A program made the translations under genes and the position numbers. From Streptomyces hilarionis (GTDB taxonomy: Bacteria; Actinomycetota; Actinomycetes; Streptomycetales; Streptomycetaceae), in contig NZ_JAHHIT010000040.1 of NCBI RefSeq assembly GCF_024539675.1, positions 62,001-126,000 on the forward strand: a DNA stretch of 64,000 nucleotides, written 5' to 3'. Numbering within the stretch: position 1 is the stretch's first letter; each line of letters begins with the position of its first letter. This document shows, piece after piece, positions 34,349 to 43,234 of the stretch. Under the pieces are notes generated by a model that saw only the letters and a list, made by a program, of their open reading frames with translations, searched no databases and was not told the DNA's origin.

Positions 34349-34936
34349 ATGGCCAAGACCAGTACGACGACCCAGGGGCTGCGCGCGGCGATCGAGCGCA
34401 GCGGCTACTACCCGGCCCTCGTGGCCGAGGCGGTGGAGGCCGCCGTCGGCGGCGAGCCGATCCGGTCGTTCCTGGTCCACCAGGAGACCACGTTCGACCA
34501 GAACGAGGTGCGCCGGCACGTGACCGTGCTGGTGCTCACCGGCAACCGCTTCATCGTCAGCCACACCGACGAGCAGGCTGCCGACAGCACCTCCCCGACG
34601 CCGTACGCCACGACGTCCACGGAGTCCGTCAAGCTCGGCAGGATCTCGTCGGTCGTGCTCAGCCGGGTGGTCGCCAACCCGGAGTCGTACACGCCGGGCT
34701 CGCTGCCCCGCGAGGTGGTGCTCACCATCGGCTGGGGCGCCGTCTCCCGCATCGACCTGGAGCCCGCCGCCTGCGGCGACCCCAACTGCGACGCCGACCA
34801 CGGCTACACGGGCAGCTCGACGGCGGACGACCTCAGCCTGCGGGTGAGCGAGGCCGGGGACGGCCCGGAGACGGTGCGCCAGGCCCTCGCCTTCGCGCAG
34901 TCGCTCTCCGAAGCCACCGCGGACGTCACCCGCTGA
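34349..34936 (+). CDS. DUF5998 family protein
   Basis: A 195-residue soluble protein, conserved in Streptomyces and likely the DUF5998 family. A helical N-terminus is followed by beta-rich sequence (HVTVLVLTGNRFIVSHTDE; PREVVLTIGWGAVSRIDLEP). Near the C-terminus a CGDPNCDADHGYTG stretch offers Cys/His metal ligands. The TAGGAT at 34336-34341, 7 nt before ATG 34349, is an excellent -10 and points to a leaderless mRNA. Its stop overlaps the following ATG by one base (TGATG), coupling it to the phosphodiesterase gene. The function is unknown. Confidence 0.8.
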   Translation: MAKTSTTTQGLRAAIERSGYYPALVAEAVEAAVGGEPIRSFLVHQETTFDQNEVRRHVTVLVLTGNRFIVSHTDEQAADSTSPTPYATTSTESVKLGRISSVVLSRVVANPESYTPGSLPREVVLTIGWGAVSRIDLEPAACGDPNCDADHGYTGSSTADDLSLRVSEAGDGPETVRQALAFAQSLSEATADVTR

Positions 34937-36126
34937 TGGATCGGTCCGCCCCCTGGGACTACCCCGAACCGCTCGCCGTGGGCTCCGCCCCCGTGCCCGA
35001 GTACGGCTCCGGCTCGCTCGCCGACCTGCTGCCCACGCTGGCCGCGGGCATGGCCGTGCCCGGCATGACCGCGGCGATCCCGGAGCTCGCGCCGGCGGAC
35101 CGCAACTGCGTCTTCCTCGTCGACGGCCTGGGCTGGGAGCAGATCAGGTCCCACCCCGACGAGGCGCCGTATCTGCACGCCCTGCTCGGCAGCTCGCGCG
35201 GCGGCACCGGACGCCCGCTGACCGCCGGCTACCCGGCGACCACGGCGACCTCCCTCGCCTCCGTCGGCACCGGCCTCCCGCCGGGCGCGCACGGTCTGCC
35301 GGGCTACACCGTGCGCAACCCGGCCACCGGCGAGCTGATGAACCAGCTCCGCTGGCAGCCGTGGAGCCCGCCGGGCGCGTGGCAGCCGTACCCGACCGTG
35401 TTCGAGCTGGCCCACCGGGCGGGCGTGCACGCCGCCCAGGTGTCGTCCCCGACCTTCCAGAACACCCCGCTGACCAAGGTGGCGCTCAGCGGCGGCACGT
35501 TCCACGGGCGGCTGACCGGCGAGGAGCGCATGGACCTCGCCGCCGAACAGCTCGCCGCCGGCGACCGCTCCCTCGTGTACACGTACTACGCCGAACTGGA
35601 CGGCGCGGGGCACCGCTACGGCGTCGCCTCCGACACCTGGCGCGGTCAGCTGATGTACGTCGACCGCCTCGTCCAGCGGCTCGCCGAGCAACTGCCGCCG
35701 CGCAGCGCGCTCTACGTCACCGCCGACCACGGCATGGTCGACGTGCCCTTCGACGAGGAGCACCGCATCGACTTCGACGCCGACTGGGAGCTGCGCGCCG
35801 GCGTCGCCCTGCTGGGCGGCGAGGGCCGCGCCCGCCATGTCTACGCCGTGCCGGGCGCGGCGGACGACGTGCTGACCTGCTGGCGCGAGGTGCTCGGCGA
35901 GCAGTTCTGGGTGGCCTCGCGCGACGAGGCGATCGAGGCCGGCTGGTTCGGGCCGCAGGTCGACGAGCGGGTGTACCTCCGCCTCGGCGACGTGGTCGCG
36001 GCCGCCCGGGACGACGTCCTGATCATCGCCTCCGAGCGCGAGCCCAAGGAGTCGGCGATGGTGGGGAACCACGGTTCCATGACCCCTGCCGAGCAGTTCG
36101 TCCCCCTGCTCGAAGTACGCTCCTGA
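34936..36126 (+). CDS. Alkaline phosphatase superfamily phosphodiesterase/nucleotide pyrophosphatase
   Basis: A 396-residue member of the type I phosphodiesterase/nucleotide pyrophosphatase family. Metal and nucleophile positions are visible: Asp63 in LVDGLG, the Thr nucleophile in PATTATS (102-104), the Asp/His pair in ELDGAGHRYG, TADHGM, and a late NHGSM. It has no signal peptide or transmembrane segment, so it is cytoplasmic. It is translated from a TGATG junction with the DUF5998 gene, and the tdk gene follows 59 bp later. The substrate is unknown. Confidence 0.88.
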   Translation: MDRSAPWDYPEPLAVGSAPVPEYGSGSLADLLPTLAAGMAVPGMTAAIPELAPADRNCVFLVDGLGWEQIRSHPDEAPYLHALLGSSRGGTGRPLTAGYPATTATSLASVGTGLPPGAHGLPGYTVRNPATGELMNQLRWQPWSPPGAWQPYPTVFELAHRAGVHAAQVSSPTFQNTPLTKVALSGGTFHGRLTGEERMDLAAEQLAAGDRSLVYTYYAELDGAGHRYGVASDTWRGQLMYVDRLVQRLAEQLPPRSALYVTADHGMVDVPFDEEHRIDFDADWELRAGVALLGGEGRARHVYAVPGAADDVLTCWREVLGEQFWVASRDEAIEAGWFGPQVDERVYLRLGDVVAAARDDVLIIASEREPKESAMVGNHGSMTPAEQFVPLLEVRS

Positions 36127-36185
36127 AGCCGCGACCGCTTCGTCCCGCTGTTCCCTCTCCTTGACCGAAAGGCGCTCGACTCCCC

Positions 36186-36833
36186 ATGCCCGAGCTGGTG
36201 TTCTTCTCCGGAACCATGGACTGCGGGAAGTCGACGCTGGCCCTCCAGATAGAGCACAACCGCTCCGCGCGCGGTCTCCAGGGGATGATCTTCACCCGTG
36301 ACGACCGCGCCGGCGAGGGCAAGCTGTCCTCACGCCTCGGCCTGGTCACCGACGCCGTCGAGGTGGAGGACGGCCAGGATCTCTACGCCTACCTGGTGGA
36401 ACACCTCTCGCAGGGCGGCCGCGCCGACTACGTGATCGCCGACGAGGCGCAGTTCCTGGCCGAGGAGCAGATCGACCAGCTCGCGCGCGTGGTCGACGAT
36501 CTCGACGTGGACGTCTACGCCTTCGGCATCACCACCGACTTCCGCTCCAAGCTGTTCCCCGGCTCCCAGCGGCTCGTGGAGCTCGCCGACCGCGTCGAGG
36601 TGCTCCAGGTCGAGGCGTTGTGCTGGTGCGGGGCCCGCGCCACGCACAACGCCCGCACGGTGGGCGGCGTCATGGTCGTCGAGGGCGCTCAGGTGGTGGT
36701 CGGCGACGTCGACCAGGCCGACACGATCGGCTACGAGGTCCTGTGCCGCCGCCACCACCGGCGGCGGATGACCGCGTCGTCGGCGCGGGCGGCTGCCCTG
36801 TCGCCCGACGTGCTGCCGGTCCAGCAGGTCTAG
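36186..36833 (+). CDS. tdk: Thymidine kinase
   Basis: A 215-residue type II thymidine kinase. The P-loop is GTMDCGKST (9-17), the catalytic base is in DEAQFL, and the lasso/zinc domain has CWCGA paired with LCRRHH, the normal C-C-C/H zinc set. It phosphorylates thymidine or deoxyuridine in nucleotide salvage. ATG 36186 is the family start. The gene may be co-transcribed with the upstream phosphodiesterase gene. Confidence 0.96.
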   Translation: MPELVFFSGTMDCGKSTLALQIEHNRSARGLQGMIFTRDDRAGEGKLSSRLGLVTDAVEVEDGQDLYAYLVEHLSQGGRADYVIADEAQFLAEEQIDQLARVVDDLDVDVYAFGITTDFRSKLFPGSQRLVELADRVEVLQVEALCWCGARATHNARTVGGVMVVEGAQVVVGDVDQADTIGYEVLCRRHHRRRMTASSARAAALSPDVLPVQQV

Positions 36834-36866
36834 CGCCGCCCGCGGGCTGCGCCGATGCGGGCGACG

Positions 36867-36892
36867 CGCCCCGGTCCCGGCGGACCGGGGCG
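36867..36892. terminator. Terminator between tdk and the VOC gene
   Basis: A perfect 11-bp stem (36867-36877 with 36882-36892) and a 4-nt loop between convergent genes. Confidence 0.7.
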
Positions 36893-36897
36893 GGTGC

Positions 36898-37701
36898 TCA
36901 GCGCGGGTCCTGGATCAGGCAGAAGTGGGCGCCCTCGGGGTCGGCCACGGCGGCCACGCGCCCGTGCGCGCTGTCGTGGGCCGGTTCCAGGACGCGCCCG
37001 CCGAGGCCCGCGACGAGGGTGAGCGCCGCGTCCAGGTCGGCCACCTCGAAGTACGTCGTCCAGTGCGGCCCCTGGTCCCTGGCCAGCGTGGCGCCCACTC
37101 CGTGGACGCCGGCCACGGGACGGCCGCCGACGTGCAGCGTCACATGGTCGAAGTCGGCCGCCGGCGCCGCCTCCTCCTCGTAGGCGAAGACCGTCGAGTA
37201 GAACTTGCGGACGCTCGCGGTCTCGTAGGTCGTCAGCTCGTACCAGACGGGTGTGCCCGGCACACCGGTGATCTCGGTGCCCACGAGGGCGCCGGCCTGC
37301 CAGACGCCGAAGACGGCGCCGGAGGGGTCGGAGCCGATCGCCAGCCGCCCCGCCTCGGCGGCCTCCAGCGGGCCGACCCCGATCGTGCCGCCGCACAGGC
37401 GGACCGTTTCGGCGGTGGAGTCCACGTCGTCCGAGGCGAAGTACGGCGTCCAGGCGACGGGAAGATGACGGTCGGGGGCCAGCTGGCCGATGCCCGCCAC
37501 CTCGCGGCCGTCCAGCAGCGCCCGCGCATAGGGGCCGAGCTGCTGCGGACCGGGTTGGAATTCCCAACCGAACAGCTCACCGTAGAACGCCTGGGTCGCC
37601 GTCAACCCGTGCGCCATCAGACTCACCCAACAGGGTGTACCGGGCGCGTAGCGTGCGTGTGCTGTGCCGATCGGGCCGGCCGGCCCGCCTGCCTCGGTCA
37701 T
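36898..37701 (-). CDS. VOC (glyoxalase/bleomycin resistance-like) family protein
   Basis: A 267-residue protein made of two VOC modules, each with paired beta-alpha-beta-beta-beta repeats. The first begins at GTPCWVSLMAHGLTATQAFY and the second at GTPVWYELTTYETASVRKFY. ATG 37701 is preceded on its strand by GAGGAGAGAG; a GTG at 37722 would add seven residues. Tandem VOC proteins of this type are common in Streptomyces and mostly uncharacterised, and no metal-ligand set is convincing. It is divergent from the rhodanese gene. Confidence 0.8.
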   Translation of the reverse strand: MTEAGGPAGPIGTAHARYAPGTPCWVSLMAHGLTATQAFYGELFGWEFQPGPQQLGPYARALLDGREVAGIGQLAPDRHLPVAWTPYFASDDVDSTAETVRLCGGTIGVGPLEAAEAGRLAIGSDPSGAVFGVWQAGALVGTEITGVPGTPVWYELTTYETASVRKFYSTVFAYEEEAAPAADFDHVTLHVGGRPVAGVHGVGATLARDQGPHWTTYFEVADLDAALTLVAGLGGRVLEPAHDSAHGRVAAVADPEGAHFCLIQDPR

Positions 37702-37921
37702 CGTCACTCTCTCCTCGGCCACTCGTGGTGGCCGCGTCGCTTCCGCCCTCGGAGGATGCCTGATCGGGGGTTTCTCACCGGTTCACGCGAGGTTGTCGCC
37801 GTATGTCGATCGCCAGTACGGCACGTGTCCGTTCCCGCACGCCTCGTGATCGACCGTGTCCGGCGGAGCAGAGTAGCCGGACATGAGCGACGGGGCCACC
37901 CCGTACGCGAGGATGGGGCAC

Positions 37922-38773
37922 ATGAACGCCATCATCACCGCATCGGAACTGGCCGGCGAGCTGACCGGGGACAATCCCCCCGTCGTCCTCGACGTCCGCT
38001 GGCAGCTCAGCATGGCCAAGGCGGCCGGGGAGCCGCCGTTCGACGGCCGCGCCGCGTACGAGGCGGGGCATGTGCCCGGCGCGGTCTACGTGGACCTGGA
38101 CAGGGAGCTCGCGGGGCCTGCGGGCGACCACGGCCGCCATCCGCTCCCGGACCTCGCGGAGTTCGGCGCCGCCATGCGCCGGGCGGGCGTCTCGGCCGGG
38201 ACGCCGGTGGTCGTCTACGACGGCGGGCAGGGGTGGGCGGCGGCCCGCGCGTGGTGGCTGCTGCGCTGGACGGGTCACCCGGACGTGCGGGTCCTCGACG
38301 GCGGGTTGCCGGCGTGGCGGGGCGGGCTCTCGGTCGACGTCCCCACGCGCGGGGAGGGCGACTTCGCGCCGGCGCCGGGCGCCACCGGCCTGCTCGACGC
38401 GGACGGCGCGGCGGCCCTCGCCCGCTCCGGCGTGTTGTTCGACGCCCGCGCGGGGGAGCGGTACCGGGGCGAGGTCGAGCCGATCGACCGGGTCGGCGGT
38501 CACATCCCGGGCGCGGTGTCCGCGCCCACCAATGACAACGTCGCCCCCGACGGCCGCTTTCTGCCCGCGCAGGAGCTGAGGGACCGTTTCAAGGCGCTGG
38601 GGGCGTCGGACGGCGTCGAGGTGGGCGTGTACTGCGGCTCGGGCGTCTCCGGCGCCCACGAGGTGCTGGCGCTCGCGGTGGCCGGCATCCCGGCCGCTCT
38701 GTACGTCGGGTCCTGGTCGGAGTGGTCCGCGGACCCGGCCCGGCCGGTCGCCGTGGGCCCCGACCCCCGGTGA
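37922..38773 (+). CDS. Two-domain rhodanese (thiosulfate/3-mercaptopyruvate sulfurtransferase)
   Basis: A 283-residue tandem rhodanese. Domain 1 (about 5-140) is inactive, with Asp100 in VVVYDGGQG where a Cys would be. Domain 2 (about 155-280) carries the active loop beginning at Cys238 (CGSGVS), which fits the mercaptopyruvate rather than the CRKGVT thiosulfate type. GAGGATGGGG at 37909-37918 favours ATG 37922 over in-frame ATGs upstream at 37883 and 37913. It transfers sulfane sulfur to cyanide or thiol acceptors, with a role in cysteine catabolism or sulfur trafficking. It is cytoplasmic. Confidence 0.88.
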   Translation: MNAIITASELAGELTGDNPPVVLDVRWQLSMAKAAGEPPFDGRAAYEAGHVPGAVYVDLDRELAGPAGDHGRHPLPDLAEFGAAMRRAGVSAGTPVVVYDGGQGWAAARAWWLLRWTGHPDVRVLDGGLPAWRGGLSVDVPTRGEGDFAPAPGATGLLDADGAAALARSGVLFDARAGERYRGEVEPIDRVGGHIPGAVSAPTNDNVAPDGRFLPAQELRDRFKALGASDGVEVGVYCGSGVSGAHEVLALAVAGIPAALYVGSWSEWSADPARPVAVGPDPR

Positions 38774-38892
38774 ACCGTCGGTGACGCGTCGGTGGCCCGT
38801 CCCGCGTGACCGCGCGTCCGGGCAGGCCGGGGACGGGCGCGCGAGGGCCCGGCAGGTCGTCGGGGGCGAACGGGTCGGAGACTGAACGGGAC

Positions 38893-38923
38893 GAGGGGCC
38901 GCACCCGTCGGGTGCGGCCCCTC
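38893..38923 (+). terminator. Terminator after the rhodanese gene
   Basis: A perfect 14-bp stem (38893-38906 with 38910-38923) with a 3-nt loop. Confidence 0.8.
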
Positions 38924-38933
38924 CTCACGCACG

Positions 38934-38961
38934 CAGGGACGCGAACCGGCGCGCGTCCCTG
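38934..38961 (-). terminator. Terminator after sepH
   Basis: A perfect 10-bp stem (38934-38943 with 38952-38961) 22 nt beyond the sepH stop. It is back to back with the rhodanese terminator. Confidence 0.65.
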
Positions 38962-38982
38962 GGACGTTGCATCCGAGCGGGC

Positions 38983-40032
38983 TTACTCCTGCTTCTTGCG
39001 CCGGGTGCCGAACACGATCTCGTCCCAGCTCGGCACCGCGGCCCGACGCCCCGGACGGACGCCGTCCGCCTCGGCCTGGCGGTCGGTGGCGCCGACCAGG
39101 CGGTCGCGGTGACTGCCGACGGAACGCGGCATGAGGACGTCCGCGTAGGCGGATCCGGCGGACGCGGCCGAGGCGGCGGGCGCCGCGGGCTCCTCCGCGA
39201 CGACCTCCTCCTCGTCGGGCTCCTCCGTCACGGGCTCCGTCGTCGGGCGCTCCGGGACGACCATGTCGCCGCGGAAGCTCGGCACCGCCTCCAACAGGCT
39301 GGTCAGCGAGTCGCGTTCGCGCTCGACGACGCTCTCCTCGTCCGGCTCCGCCGGCAGGGCCGGGAGGCTGGGACGGTCGAGGGTGCGGTCCAGCGGGCGG
39401 TCGCGGGGCAGCCGTGCGATACGCGGCACGAACGGAAAGCTGGGCTCCGGGGCGGCCAGGTCGTCGGACTCGCCGATCAGCGAACGCGCCTCGTCGTCGA
39501 CGGTCTGGACGAGCCGCCGGGGCGGGTCGTACGTCCAGCTCGCCGAGTGCGGTTCGCCCGCGACCCGGTAGACCAGCAGGACCTCCCAGGTGCCGTCGTC
39601 GCGGCGCCACGAGTCCCACTGGACGCTGTCCTTCTCGGCGCCGCGGATCAACAGCCGTTCCTGCACGGCCTCGCCGAGCTGCGGACCGGTGTTCTCGCCG
39701 GGCCGGCGGACGGGAGTCTTGCGGGCGCGCTCGGCCATGAAGGCGCGCTCGGCGAGCACGGGGCCCTCGAAGCGACGCACACGGTCGACGGGGATGCCGG
39801 CCATCTGCGCGACTTCCTCCGCTGTCGCACCGGCGCGTATACGTGCCTGGATGTCGCGGGGGCGGAGATGGCTCTCCACCTCGATCTCGATCTGGCCGAG
39901 GCGGGGACGGTCGCCGCGAACGGCGGCGCGCAGACGCTCATCGATCGGAAGCGTGTACTCCGTGCTGTCCGCAGCCTTCAGCACCAGCCGTGTGCCGTCA
40001 TTCGAGACGGCCACGACACGCAGTTCGGGCAT
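38983..40032 (-). CDS. sepH: Cell division protein SepH (DUF3071)
   Basis: A 349-residue protein. The N-terminal DUF3071 domain (1 to about 170) contains a helix-turn-helix-like core (RDIQARIRAGATAEEVAQMA). The rest is a long acidic, disordered stretch ending in a short conserved basic tail (PSWDEIVFGTRRKK). SepH binds FtsZ through the DUF3071 region and promotes assembly of FtsZ rings at vegetative and sporulation septa in Streptomyces. ATG 40032 is preceded by GGGAGG on its strand. It stands alone, with a 438-bp upstream gap. Confidence 0.95.
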   Translation of the reverse strand: MPELRVVAVSNDGTRLVLKAADSTEYTLPIDERLRAAVRGDRPRLGQIEIEVESHLRPRDIQARIRAGATAEEVAQMAGIPVDRVRRFEGPVLAERAFMAERARKTPVRRPGENTGPQLGEAVQERLLIRGAEKDSVQWDSWRRDDGTWEVLLVYRVAGEPHSASWTYDPPRRLVQTVDDEARSLIGESDDLAAPEPSFPFVPRIARLPRDRPLDRTLDRPSLPALPAEPDEESVVERERDSLTSLLEAVPSFRGDMVVPERPTTEPVTEEPDEEEVVAEEPAAPAASAASAGSAYADVLMPRSVGSHRDRLVGATDRQAEADGVRPGRRAAVPSWDEIVFGTRRKKQE

Positions 40033-40420
40033 GGGGACCTCCCGGGTGGTGCCTGCCGACGTCACGTGCGTCGCTGCTTCCGCTAGTCGAGTGTGGCCTG
40101 CCCGGGTGCAGCCTGCCACAACCTTGCCGAGTTGCCCGGCGTGTCGGGCACAGGCCCTGCGTCGCCGTTATGGCACGGTTACCTATTCGCCACGCTAAGT
40201 GACCAACACCGTCACCCTGTGCAACTAGCCCCCTCCAGGCGGTCCAGCGAGGCCCCGGACATCCTGGCGGGAGACCGGGCCCAGGGCTCGCAACAGTACT
40301 CCATTTGGGCCACGTGCGTGGATTGGCGCGCCACCCAACTTCTGGCAAGAGAGCGGTTCTGGCCCCCCGTCACGCGCCTTCCCGATCTTGGGCGTGGCAC
40401 ACCTCACGTGATCTTCGGGA
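40033..40420. promoter_or_regulatory. sepH upstream region
   Basis: About 390 bp without a gene, with AT-richer sequence at 40165-40215. On the minus strand TAGGTA (40180-40185) could be a -10, with TTGGTC (40201-40206) 15 nt upstream, so the spacing is poor. I see no clear operator. Confidence 0.3.
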
Positions 40421-40450
40421 CACCGCCCGGCCGTTTCCTTCCGGGCGGTG
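40421..40450 (-). terminator. Terminator after the FAD oxidoreductase gene
   Basis: A perfect 10-bp stem (40421-40430 with 40441-40450) and a 10-nt loop, 20 nt beyond the stop at 40471. Confidence 0.7.
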
Positions 40451-40470
40451 ACGACGTGGTGCGCGGCGCG

Positions 40471-41790
40471 TCAGGTCCCCAGGACCCGGCGCAGGTAGTC
40501 GTTCTGGAACAGGCGGTCGGGGTCCAGCCGGTCCCGCAGCGCCGTGAACTCCCCGAAGCGCGGATAGACGCCCGCGAAGTACTCCGCGTCCCGCGTGTGG
40601 ACCTTCCCCCAGTGCGGACGCCCCTCGTGCGCGGTGAAGATGCGCTCGGCCGCGGTGAAGTAACCCTGATAGGCGCTTCCCTTCACCATGTGGACGGCGA
40701 TGTACGCGCTGTCGCGCCCGGACGCGGTGGACAGGGTGATGTCGTCCGCGGGCGCGGTGCGCACCTCGACGGGGAAGCTGATCCGCAGCCCCGAGCGGTC
40801 GATCGCCGTCCTCAGCTCGCGCAGCGTCTCGGTCACCGCCTCGCGCGGGACGGCGTACTCCATCTCCACGAACCGCACCCGGCGCGGCGACGTGAACACC
40901 TTGTAGGGGATATCGGTGTAGGTGCGCGCGGACAGGGCCTTGCTGGAGAGCCGGGCGATCGAGGGGACCGTGGCGGGCGCCGCCCGGCCGACCCACTGGG
41001 CCACCTGGAAGACGCCGTTGGAGAGGAACTCGTCCTCGATCCAGCCCTTGACCCGGCTCACCGGCTCGGCGGGACCCGCGCTGCGGTTGTTGCGCTTGGT
41101 GTTGGTGCTGCCGGTGTGCGGGAACCAGTAGAACTCGAAGTGCTCGTTCTCGGCCCACAGCTCGTCGAACTCGGCGAGGACCCGGTCCAAGGGCATCGGC
41201 TCCTCGCGCGCGGTGAGCAGGAACACGGGTTCCACGGCGAAGGTGAGGGCGGTGACGACGCCGAGGGCGCCGAGGCCGATCCGGGCGGCCGCGAAGACCT
41301 CGGGATTCTCCTTCTCGGAGCACACGAGCACCGAGCCGTCCGCCGTGACGAGTTCGAGCCCCTTGATCTGGGCGGCGATCGAGGCCGACTCCCGGCCCGT
41401 GCCGTGGGTGCCGGTGCTGGTGGCTCCGGACACCGTCTGCTCCATGATGTCGCCCATGTTCGTGAGCGACAGACCCTCGCGCGCCAGGGCGAGGTTGAGT
41501 CTCTTGAGCGGTGTTCCGGCCTCGACCGTGACCGTCATGTCGTCACGGTCGATCTTGCGAATGCCCGTCAACAGGTGAGGGCGGATCAAGACGCCGTCGG
41601 TCGCCGCGATCGACGTGAAGGAGTGGCCGGTGCCGACCGGCTTCACCTTCAGACCGTCCTCGGCCGCCCGGCGGACCGCCTCGGCCAGTTCGTCGACGGA
41701 GGCGGGCGTGACCTCCCGCGCGGGGCGGGCGACGACGTTGCCGCCCCAGTTACGCCACGTGCCGTTCTTCGCGCTCGCTGTGCTGCTCAA
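40471..41790 (-). CDS. FAD-dependent aldonolactone oxidase-like protein (ALO family)
   Basis: A 439-residue VAO-family oxidoreductase. The PCMH FAD-binding domain (about 20-185) has GTGHSFT, whose His56 is the usual covalent-flavin position, and GTHGTGRE. The C-terminal ALO domain ends with HWGKVHTRDAEYF, typical of L-gulonolactone/D-arabinonolactone and alditol oxidases. The start is TTG at 41790, with GGGAGG upstream. It overlaps the MFS permease gene by 41 nt, so the two are an operon; the pair suggests export or uptake of its sugar-derived substrate or product, which is inference. Confidence 0.88.
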   Translation of the reverse strand: MSSTASAKNGTWRNWGGNVVARPAREVTPASVDELAEAVRRAAEDGLKVKPVGTGHSFTSIAATDGVLIRPHLLTGIRKIDRDDMTVTVEAGTPLKRLNLALAREGLSLTNMGDIMEQTVSGATSTGTHGTGRESASIAAQIKGLELVTADGSVLVCSEKENPEVFAAARIGLGALGVVTALTFAVEPVFLLTAREEPMPLDRVLAEFDELWAENEHFEFYWFPHTGSTNTKRNNRSAGPAEPVSRVKGWIEDEFLSNGVFQVAQWVGRAAPATVPSIARLSSKALSARTYTDIPYKVFTSPRRVRFVEMEYAVPREAVTETLRELRTAIDRSGLRISFPVEVRTAPADDITLSTASGRDSAYIAVHMVKGSAYQGYFTAAERIFTAHEGRPHWGKVHTRDAEYFAGVYPRFGEFTALRDRLDPDRLFQNDYLRRVLGT

Positions 41791-42988
41791 CGGTGCCTCC
41801 CCGACCCGGAGCCGGCCTGCTCAGCCGACGGTAGCCCAGGAAACCCACCGCGACCGCGACGGCCCCGGACACCGCCGGAACCCCGTACCCGGCCCGCGCC
41901 CCGGCCGCGTCGATGACCCAGCCGGCGACGGAGGAGCCGAGCGCGACCCCGACCGCCAGCCCGGTGCTGATCCAGGTCATGCCCTCGGTCAGTTGCGCGC
42001 GCGGTACGTGCTCTTCGATGAGGGACATGGTGGTGATCATCGTGGGTGCGATGGCCAGGCCCGCTACGAACAGCGCCACGGCCAGGAACGGCAAGTTTCC
42101 GACCAGTAGGAGGGGGATCATACTCACGCCCATCATGAACACGCCCAGCAGCCAGCGACGTTCCGGCGACCCCTTCGGCCGGAGCAGACCGAACACGATG
42201 CCCGCCAGACAGGACCCGGTCGCGTACAGCGCCAGGACGACGCTCGCCGCGCCCTTGTGGCCGCGCTCGTCGGCGAAGGCCACGGTGACCACGTCGACCG
42301 CCCCGAAGATCGCACCGGTCGCCACGAAGGTGGTCACCAGGACCTGAAGACCCGGCGAGCGCAGCGCCGAACCCCTGTCGCGCTGCTCGCGCGGGTGGGG
42401 CTCGGGCTCGGTGGCCCGCTGGGCGGTCAGCCAGAAGACGCCGACGGCGAGGAAGCAGGCGGCCAGCAGCGGTCCGGCCTCGGGGAACCACACCGTGGAC
42501 AGGCCGATGGAGATGATCGGCCCGAAGATGAAGCACACCTCGTCCACCACGGACTCGAAGGAGTACGCGATGTGCAGCTTCGGGGTGCCCCGGTACAGGG
42601 CCGCCCAGCGGGCCCGGACCATGGCGCCGAGGCTGGGCACGGCCCCGATGCCGACGGCGCACACGAACAGCACCCAGTCCGGCCACCCGAAGTGCGCGGC
42701 CAGCAGCAGCCCGGTCGAGGCGGCCAGCGCGACCAGCGTGGCCGGGCGCAGCACCCTGCGCTGCCCGCGCAGGTCCACCATGCGCGAGATCTGCGGTCCG
42801 AGGACCGCGGCCGCGAGCGCGATGGTCGCCGACAGGGCGCCCGCCAGCCCGTAACGGCCCGTGAGCTGGGAGACCATCGTGACCACGCCGATGCCCATCA
42901 TCGACAGCGGCATCCGGCCGAGGAACCCCGCGGCGGAGAAGGCCTTGGAGCCGGGGGCTGCGAACAGAGCGCGGTAGGGGCTGGGCAC
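41750..42988 (-). CDS. Major facilitator superfamily permease
   Basis: A 412-residue MFS transporter with 12 predicted helices and a long central loop near residue 205 (AQRATEPEPHPREQ). Loop 2-3 has a relaxed MFS signature, QISRMVDLRGQRRV. GTG 42988 is preceded by GGAGA. The 3' end overlaps the oxidoreductase gene by 41 nt. The closest common description is a drug/metabolite efflux protein of actinobacteria, but the substrate is unknown. It is divergent from the ferrochelatase gene. Confidence 0.88.
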   Translation of the reverse strand: MPSPYRALFAAPGSKAFSAAGFLGRMPLSMMGIGVVTMVSQLTGRYGLAGALSATIALAAAVLGPQISRMVDLRGQRRVLRPATLVALAASTGLLLAAHFGWPDWVLFVCAVGIGAVPSLGAMVRARWAALYRGTPKLHIAYSFESVVDEVCFIFGPIISIGLSTVWFPEAGPLLAACFLAVGVFWLTAQRATEPEPHPREQRDRGSALRSPGLQVLVTTFVATGAIFGAVDVVTVAFADERGHKGAASVVLALYATGSCLAGIVFGLLRPKGSPERRWLLGVFMMGVSMIPLLLVGNLPFLAVALFVAGLAIAPTMITTMSLIEEHVPRAQLTEGMTWISTGLAVGVALGSSVAGWVIDAAGARAGYGVPAVSGAVAVAVGFLGYRRLSRPAPGRGGTVEQHSEREERHVA

Positions 42989-43133
42989 AGGCGTCTCCGG
43001 TGGTCCGGTCACGCGCGCGGGGGACGGCTCGGCGCGGTACGAGGGGAGTGCGGCCCGGCAGGACCCGGCGCGGCATACCGGGCCGGCCGAGCCGGTAAGG
43101 CGTGACGTCGTCTCATACAGCTGACGAACGAAC

Positions 43134-43147
43134 TTAGGCAACCCTAA
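43134..43147. promoter_or_regulatory. Palindrome TTAGG-N4-CCTAA in the divergent MFS/ferrochelatase region
   Basis: A perfect 5-bp inverted repeat with a 4-nt centre, in a clearly AT-richer patch (43105-43150), 88 nt from the ferrochelatase start. It resembles half-sites of the iron box but lacks the 19-bp spacing, so the regulator is uncertain. Confidence 0.3.
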
Positions 43148-43234
43148 CGCACCCTCGTGGGCCGGGCTCGCGCGCGGATCACGCCCGGCCCCCGCCGTTT
43201 CCCGCCCGTCGCAGCCGGGTGGCAGGATCGACTC

